From an uncultured Clostridia bacterium (lineage in GTDB: Bacteria; Bacillota; Clostridia; Christensenellales; Aristaeellaceae): 9,030 bases of DNA. This document shows positions 6,237 to 9,030 of this stretch, piece after piece (position 1 is the stretch's first letter; each line of letters opens with the position of its first letter). Where the stretch lies: the NCBI GenBank assembly GCA_934647235.1, contig CAKUFG010000047.1, positions 1-9,030 on the forward strand, given 5' to 3'. The translations under genes and the position numbers were made by a program. The notes beneath the pieces are model-generated. The model was not told the DNA's origin, did not search any database, and worked only from the letters and a program-made list of their open reading frames with translations.

Positions 6237-6725
6237 ATGCCGAACGAACCTGAAAAAAACCAGGAAAAATGCCTGACCCAGGCCGAGGTGAGCCAGCTTC
6301 TGCAGGAGCGCATCACCCAGGAGCGCCGCCGCTACGAGGGGCTGCTCAGCCAGCAGAAGGCCGCCCGCGAACAGGCCGAGGCCGCCCTGCGCGAGCGCGA
6401 AAACACCCTGCGGGAGCGTGACGAGCAGCTGCGCGCGCAGTTGCTCCGCAGCCACGCGCAGGCGGAGCTGAACCGGCGCGGCCTGCCCCAAAGCCTGCTG
6501 GGCGCGCTGCAATGCGGCAGCGAAGAAGCGCTTACCCAGAGCCTGGCTGCCGTGGAGGGCGCCTTCCGCGAATCGCTGGAGCGCGGCGTGCGCGATCGCC
6601 TGCGCGGCGGCGCGCCATCCGCACCCATCGGCGCGCAGCTTCCCGATAAGAAGCAGCGCCTCAGCTATCAACAGGCCGCCAGCCTGTATCAGAAGCAGCG
6701 TCTGGCCGGCCGCGACAATGAATAA
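6237..6725 (+). CDS. Phage capsid scaffolding protein (coiled-coil, DUF4355-like)
   Basis: This protein of 162 residues is very rich in Q, E, R and L, with few aromatics. Residues about 14-72 form a long charged coiled coil (QERITQERRRYEGLLSQQKA and repeated RERE/RERD units), followed by a helical middle (LNRRGLPQSLLGAL, conserved in the DUF4355/scaffold group) and a basic C-terminus that would contact the capsid protein. Scaffolds hold capsid subunits during procapsid assembly and leave or are cleaved on packaging. Position between portal and major capsid genes is the usual one, and the ribosome binding site GGAGG (6224-6228) is well placed. Scaffold sequences are poorly conserved, so the call rests mainly on composition and position. 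Confidence 0.85.
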   Translation: MPNEPEKNQEKCLTQAEVSQLLQERITQERRRYEGLLSQQKAAREQAEAALRERENTLRERDEQLRAQLLRSHAQAELNRRGLPQSLLGALQCGSEEALTQSLAAVEGAFRESLERGVRDRLRGGAPSAPIGAQLPDKKQRLSYQQAASLYQKQRLAGRDNE

Positions 6726-6740
6726 TGGAGGGAAAGCAAC

Positions 6741-7868
6741 ATGTCTGTAACCACTACCAATAACCTGATTATCCCCGAGGTCGTCTCTTCCCTGATCGAC
6801 GGCAGCCTGGGCGACGGCGTAACGCTGCTGCCCCTGGCCGAGCAGGATGACACCCTGGTCGGTCAGCCCGGCGACACGCTCAAGTTCCCCGTGTTCTCCT
6901 ATATTGGCAAGGCGGCCGTGGTGGCCGAGAACGGCCAGATCATCCCCGGCCAGCTCACCGCCAGCATGAAGTCCGTCACCGTGCACAAGTACGCCAAGGC
7001 CATCTCCATCAGCGATGAGGCGCGCCTGTCCGGCTACGGCGATCCCGTGGGCGAGGGCAGCCGCCAGCTGGCCCACGCGCTGGATCACGCGGTGGATGAC
7101 GATCTGTTCCAGTGCCTCAACGATGTGGGCGTGGCCCGCAAGTATGTTTCCGGCGCCATCAGCGCCGATACCATCGCCGACGCGCTGACGCTGTTTGGCG
7201 AGGATCCCGAAGGCCAGAAGGTGTTTCTCACCGACGCGGCGGGTCTGGCCGCCCTGCGCAAGGATCCCGATTTCGTGGGCCGCGGCGATATGGGCGAGGA
7301 GCTGGTCATGCACGGCGCCAAGGGCGAGGTGTGGGGCTGCGAAATCGTGATCACCAACAAGGTGCGCGACAACGCCAAAGTAAAGGAGAAGAATTACTTT
7401 ATCGTCAAGCCCGGCGCGCTGCGCCTGGTCAACAAGCAGGGCGCGCTGGTGGAAATTCAGCGTGAGCCGGAATACATGCGCGATAACATCTTCGCCTCCC
7501 TGCACTGCGTGCCCTATCTGTACGATGAAAGCAAGGTGGTAGCCATCACGCAGTTCACCGGCCTGGCTGTGCTGACCGGGGATGCGGAGCGCCTGGGCTT
7601 TAAGACCGTGGCGGGCGACAGCGGCAAAACGCGCGTGATTGTGCCCGAGGCCTGGGCGGCTCCGGCGGGCTATCACTGGGTGTATGCGCTCAACACCGCC
7701 GCCGCCGAGGAAGGCGCATACGGCACGGCCTATACCGGCGGAACCAACCATGCCGGCAACGACGCGCAGGTGGCTGCCAGCAGCAAGACGCACTGCCATC
7801 TGCTGCTGGTGGACGGCGACAACAAGCCCGTCAAGACGCTCACCGTGTCCGTCCACGCGGGCGCGTAA
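6741..7868 (+). CDS. Major capsid protein (HK97-fold, N4-gp56-like family)
   Basis: This is the main head shell subunit, 375 residues. The N-terminus (MSVTTTNNLIIPEVVSSLID), then LLPLAEQDDTLVGQPGDTLKFPVFSYIGKA (28-57), the SVTVHKYAKAISISDEAR strand (78-95) and the later EYMRDNIFASLHCVPYLYDESKVVAI (244-269) follow the pattern of the N4-gp56/gene-5-like capsid proteins of Firmicutes phages, in which the chain usually ends soon after the last strand. Here about 100 further residues follow (275-375), in a separate, G/A/T-rich, probably beta part containing GFKTVAGDSGKTRVIVPEAW, GTAYTGGTNHAGND and HCHLLLVDGDNKPVKTLTVS; this may be a surface or decoration domain. GGAGGG (about 6727-6732) gives a strong ribosome binding site. 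The gene follows the scaffold with a 15-base gap and precedes the connector genes, as expected. Confidence 0.93.
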   Translation: MSVTTTNNLIIPEVVSSLIDGSLGDGVTLLPLAEQDDTLVGQPGDTLKFPVFSYIGKAAVVAENGQIIPGQLTASMKSVTVHKYAKAISISDEARLSGYGDPVGEGSRQLAHALDHAVDDDLFQCLNDVGVARKYVSGAISADTIADALTLFGEDPEGQKVFLTDAAGLAALRKDPDFVGRGDMGEELVMHGAKGEVWGCEIVITNKVRDNAKVKEKNYFIVKPGALRLVNKQGALVEIQREPEYMRDNIFASLHCVPYLYDESKVVAITQFTGLAVLTGDAERLGFKTVAGDSGKTRVIVPEAWAAPAGYHWVYALNTAAAEEGAYGTAYTGGTNHAGNDAQVAASSKTHCHLLLVDGDNKPVKTLTVSVHAGA

Positions 7869-7883
7869 GGCAGGCGAAGCATC

Positions 7884-8195
7884 ATGACGCTGAACGAAAT
7901 GCTGCTGCGGCTGCATCGCCGCCTGGGTATCAGCACCGGCGCGCAGGATGAGCTGCTGACCGATCTGCTGGCCGACGCCAACGCGCTGATGCTGGCCTAT
8001 CTCAACCGCGCCGAGCTGCCTGCGGCGCTGGAAAACGCGCAGTGTCAGCTGGCCGTGCTGCTCTACAACCGCCTGGGCATGGAGGGCGAGCGCGCGCGCA
8101 GCGAGGGCGGCGTGACGCTGACGGTGGACACGCTGCCCGAGGACGTGCTGTCCCAGCTGCGTCCATACCGGCTGTGCAAGGCGGTGAGCCTATGA
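7884..8195 (+). CDS. Phage head-tail connector protein (gp15/gp6-like adaptor)
   Basis: A 103-residue, mostly helical protein. MTLNEMLLRLHRRLGISTGAQDELLTDLLADANALMLAYLNR followed by LPAALENAQCQLAVLLYNRLGMEGE is typical of the first connector (SPP1 gp15 / HK97 gp6 type) that forms a ring under the portal after packaging. The end, TLPEDVLSQLRPYRLCKAVSL, also fits. Size matches the family (about 100-110 residues). It starts 15 bases after the capsid gene with a weak ribosome binding site. Its stop overlaps the next start as ATGA, so the two are probably translationally coupled. Confidence 0.82.
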   Translation: MTLNEMLLRLHRRLGISTGAQDELLTDLLADANALMLAYLNRAELPAALENAQCQLAVLLYNRLGMEGERARSEGGVTLTVDTLPEDVLSQLRPYRLCKAVSL

Positions 8196-8530
8196 GGCCG
8201 CGCTTTCGCGCCAGCACGGTGGTATATGCGGCGCGCTACGCGCCCACGGCGGACGCGCTGGGCAGCATGCGGCCGGGCTATGCGGCGGCAAGACACGCGC
8301 TGCGCGGCGCGCTTTTGCCATCTCAGGATGGGGCGGAGCCCACTGCGGCGGGTCTGCGGCGGCAGGAGGAGCTAACGCTCCTTCTGCCCCTGGGCGCGGA
8401 CATTGCCTGGCAGGACGGCATTTACCTGTCCCCGGACGCGGCGCGCCCGGATTATCGCGTGGCCGCGCTGGAGCGCTATCCGCTGCATCTGCGCGCGCGG
8501 CTGGAAAAGGAGGCTGCGCATGGCGCTTAA
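8192..8530 (+). CDS. Probable phage head-closure (stopper-like) protein
   Basis: The 112-residue protein starts at ATG 8192, overlapping the previous TGA. The second half has EELTLLLPLGADIAWQDGIYL and PDYRVAALERYPLHLRARLE, which looks like the small beta-barrel head-closure proteins (SPP1 gp16-like, also annotated as minor capsid or head-tail joining protein), where a G-D-x-V/I-Y-L turn precedes a strand-rich end. In SPP1 order this is the gene after the adaptor. The R/A-rich first 50 residues are not diagnostic, so the call depends largely on position. The gene overlaps the next start by 11 bases. Confidence 0.7.
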   Translation: MRPRFRASTVVYAARYAPTADALGSMRPGYAAARHALRGALLPSQDGAEPTAAGLRRQEELTLLLPLGADIAWQDGIYLSPDAARPDYRVAALERYPLHLRARLEKEAAHGA

Positions 8531-8840
8531 CGGCGTTGCGGCGTATCGCGCGGCGCTGCGCGAGCGTCTGTCAAAGGCGCTTGCCGCTGCGGGCGAGGCT
8601 GCGGCGGCGCAGGCACGGCAGGCTGTTCCGCTGGGCGACGGCCGCGACGGCGGACACCTGCGGGACTGCATTGCGGCGGAATCGGGCTTTTCGGGCGATT
8701 GCGGCTGGGTGCAGGTGACTGCGCGCAATCCGCATGCGGCGGCGGTGGAACTGGGCACCAGCCGCATGCGCGCCCGCCCTTACCTGCTGCCTGCCCTGCG
8801 CGCGCAGGCGGCGGGCTTCCTGCAAGCGATACGCAAGTAA
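8520..8840 (+). CDS. HK97 gp10-like tail-completion protein
   Basis: The 106-residue protein starts at ATG 8520 behind AAGGAGG (8507-8513, six-base spacer), which decides the start over longer in-frame alternatives that would lie inside the previous gene. The family pattern is clear: an N-terminal helix (LNGVAAYRAALRERLSKALA), then VPLGDGRDGGHLRDCIA, WVQVTARNPHAAAVELGTSRMRARPYLLPAL. The A-x-x-V-E-x-G-T-S-x-x-x-A-R-P-(Y/F)-L-x-P-A segment is the signature of HK97 gp10/SPP1 gp17-like proteins, which cap the tail and join it to the head. In related phages a tail-terminator or major tail gene follows. Here repeat copy 3 begins immediately after the TAA, and no tail gene is seen in the remaining 190 bases. 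Confidence 0.91.
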   Translation: MALNGVAAYRAALRERLSKALAAAGEAAAAQARQAVPLGDGRDGGHLRDCIAAESGFSGDCGWVQVTARNPHAAAVELGTSRMRARPYLLPALRAQAAGFLQAIRK

Positions 8841-8841
8841 A

Positions 8842-9030
8842 GGACGGGGGGATGAGGGGAACGGTACTTTCTTCCGTGAAGAAAGTAACAAAGAACCTGT
8901 GTGTGACGGAAAAGTCAAGCTGATAAAACTGGAAGGCGGCAGTGTTGTGTGCTCCCGTGGCAGGTGAAAGCCTGAACCGCCCGGATGAAAGCAAGCTTTC
9001 CTCCGTTCGCTTCCTGCTTTCCCCCTTGGT
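8842..9030 (-). repeat. Structured intergenic repeat, copy 3 (cut by window end)
   Basis: Read on the minus strand, 9030-8954 matches 4683-4759 of copy 2 at 74 of 77 positions, and the CACACACAGGTTCTTTGTTACTTTCTTC block and end hairpin (8865-8874 with 8878-8887, loop CGT) follow. The short hairpin between core and the ATTCAATTGAC-like segment is degraded here. The left boundary is a purine-rich tract right after the gp10-like stop codon. The rest of the core (P1 5' arm, P2, P3) lies beyond the window. Being inverted relative to copy 2, the pair brackets the portal-to-gp10 operon. Confidence 0.86.

Noticed and set aside
4803..7916. A 1037-codon open frame on the minus strand, antisense to portal, scaffold and capsid genes
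   Set aside because: It is a by-product of GC-rich codon use. Its translation is H/A/G/Q-rich low-complexity text with no domain, and the plus-strand genes under it are clear phage families with ribosome binding sites.
363..9030. The repeats as a CRISPR array or as prophage att sites
   Set aside because: The copies are kilobases apart, long, partly inverted and structured, unlike CRISPR repeats. They are not a pair of direct repeats flanking an integrase-bearing element.

Overview
The window looks like a GC-rich, spore-forming member of the Clostridia, probably a gut lineage. A sleB-ypeB spore-germination pair indicates an endospore former. Ribosome binding sites are AGGAGG-like, codon third positions are strongly G/C, and the truncated left-edge gene resembles the leucine-rich-repeat surface proteins common in gut Firmicutes. 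No taxonomic marker gene is present, so placement stays at class level.

Layout. 1-175 is the C-terminal end of a BspA-like leucine-rich-repeat protein, followed by a symmetrical terminator (246-281). 363-697 is a large, highly structured intergenic repeat (copy 1). 699-2689, on the minus strand, holds sleB then ypeB, the germination cortex-lytic enzyme and its partner. Divergent from them, after about 210 bases with a candidate extended -10 promoter, a phage head module begins on the plus strand: a 71-codon ORF (2903-3118) translationally coupled to an intact large terminase (3115-4359). A 569-base gene-free stretch follows, holding a palindromic REP-like element (4413-4576) and copy 2 of the structured repeat (4635-4870). 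The module resumes with portal (4929-6221), coiled-coil scaffold (6237-6725), major capsid protein (6741-7868), head-tail connector (7884-8195), a stopper-like protein (8192-8530) and an HK97 gp10-like tail-completion protein (8520-8840). Copy 3 of the repeat, inverted, starts right after the last stop and runs off the window.

The phage genes are in SPP1/PBSX-type order: the terminase motor packages DNA through the portal into a head built by scaffold and capsid protein, and the three small proteins close the head and join it to a tail. All frames are open and terminase active-site residues are present. No integrase, repressor, lysis or tail gene is visible, and the module abuts host sporulation genes. 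It could be a prophage segment, a decayed prophage or a domesticated particle; the window cannot decide.

The most interesting signal is the structured repeat. Copies 1 and 2 can each fold into a multi-branched structure closed by a perfect 11-bp stem, with several hairpins whose two arms changed together between copies. A separate hairpin lies at its gene-proximal end, with a trinucleotide loop in copies 2 and 3 and a 94-base insertion carrying three further hairpins in copy 1. This suggests selection on RNA or single-stranded DNA structure, as expected of a mobile palindromic element or an undescribed structured RNA.
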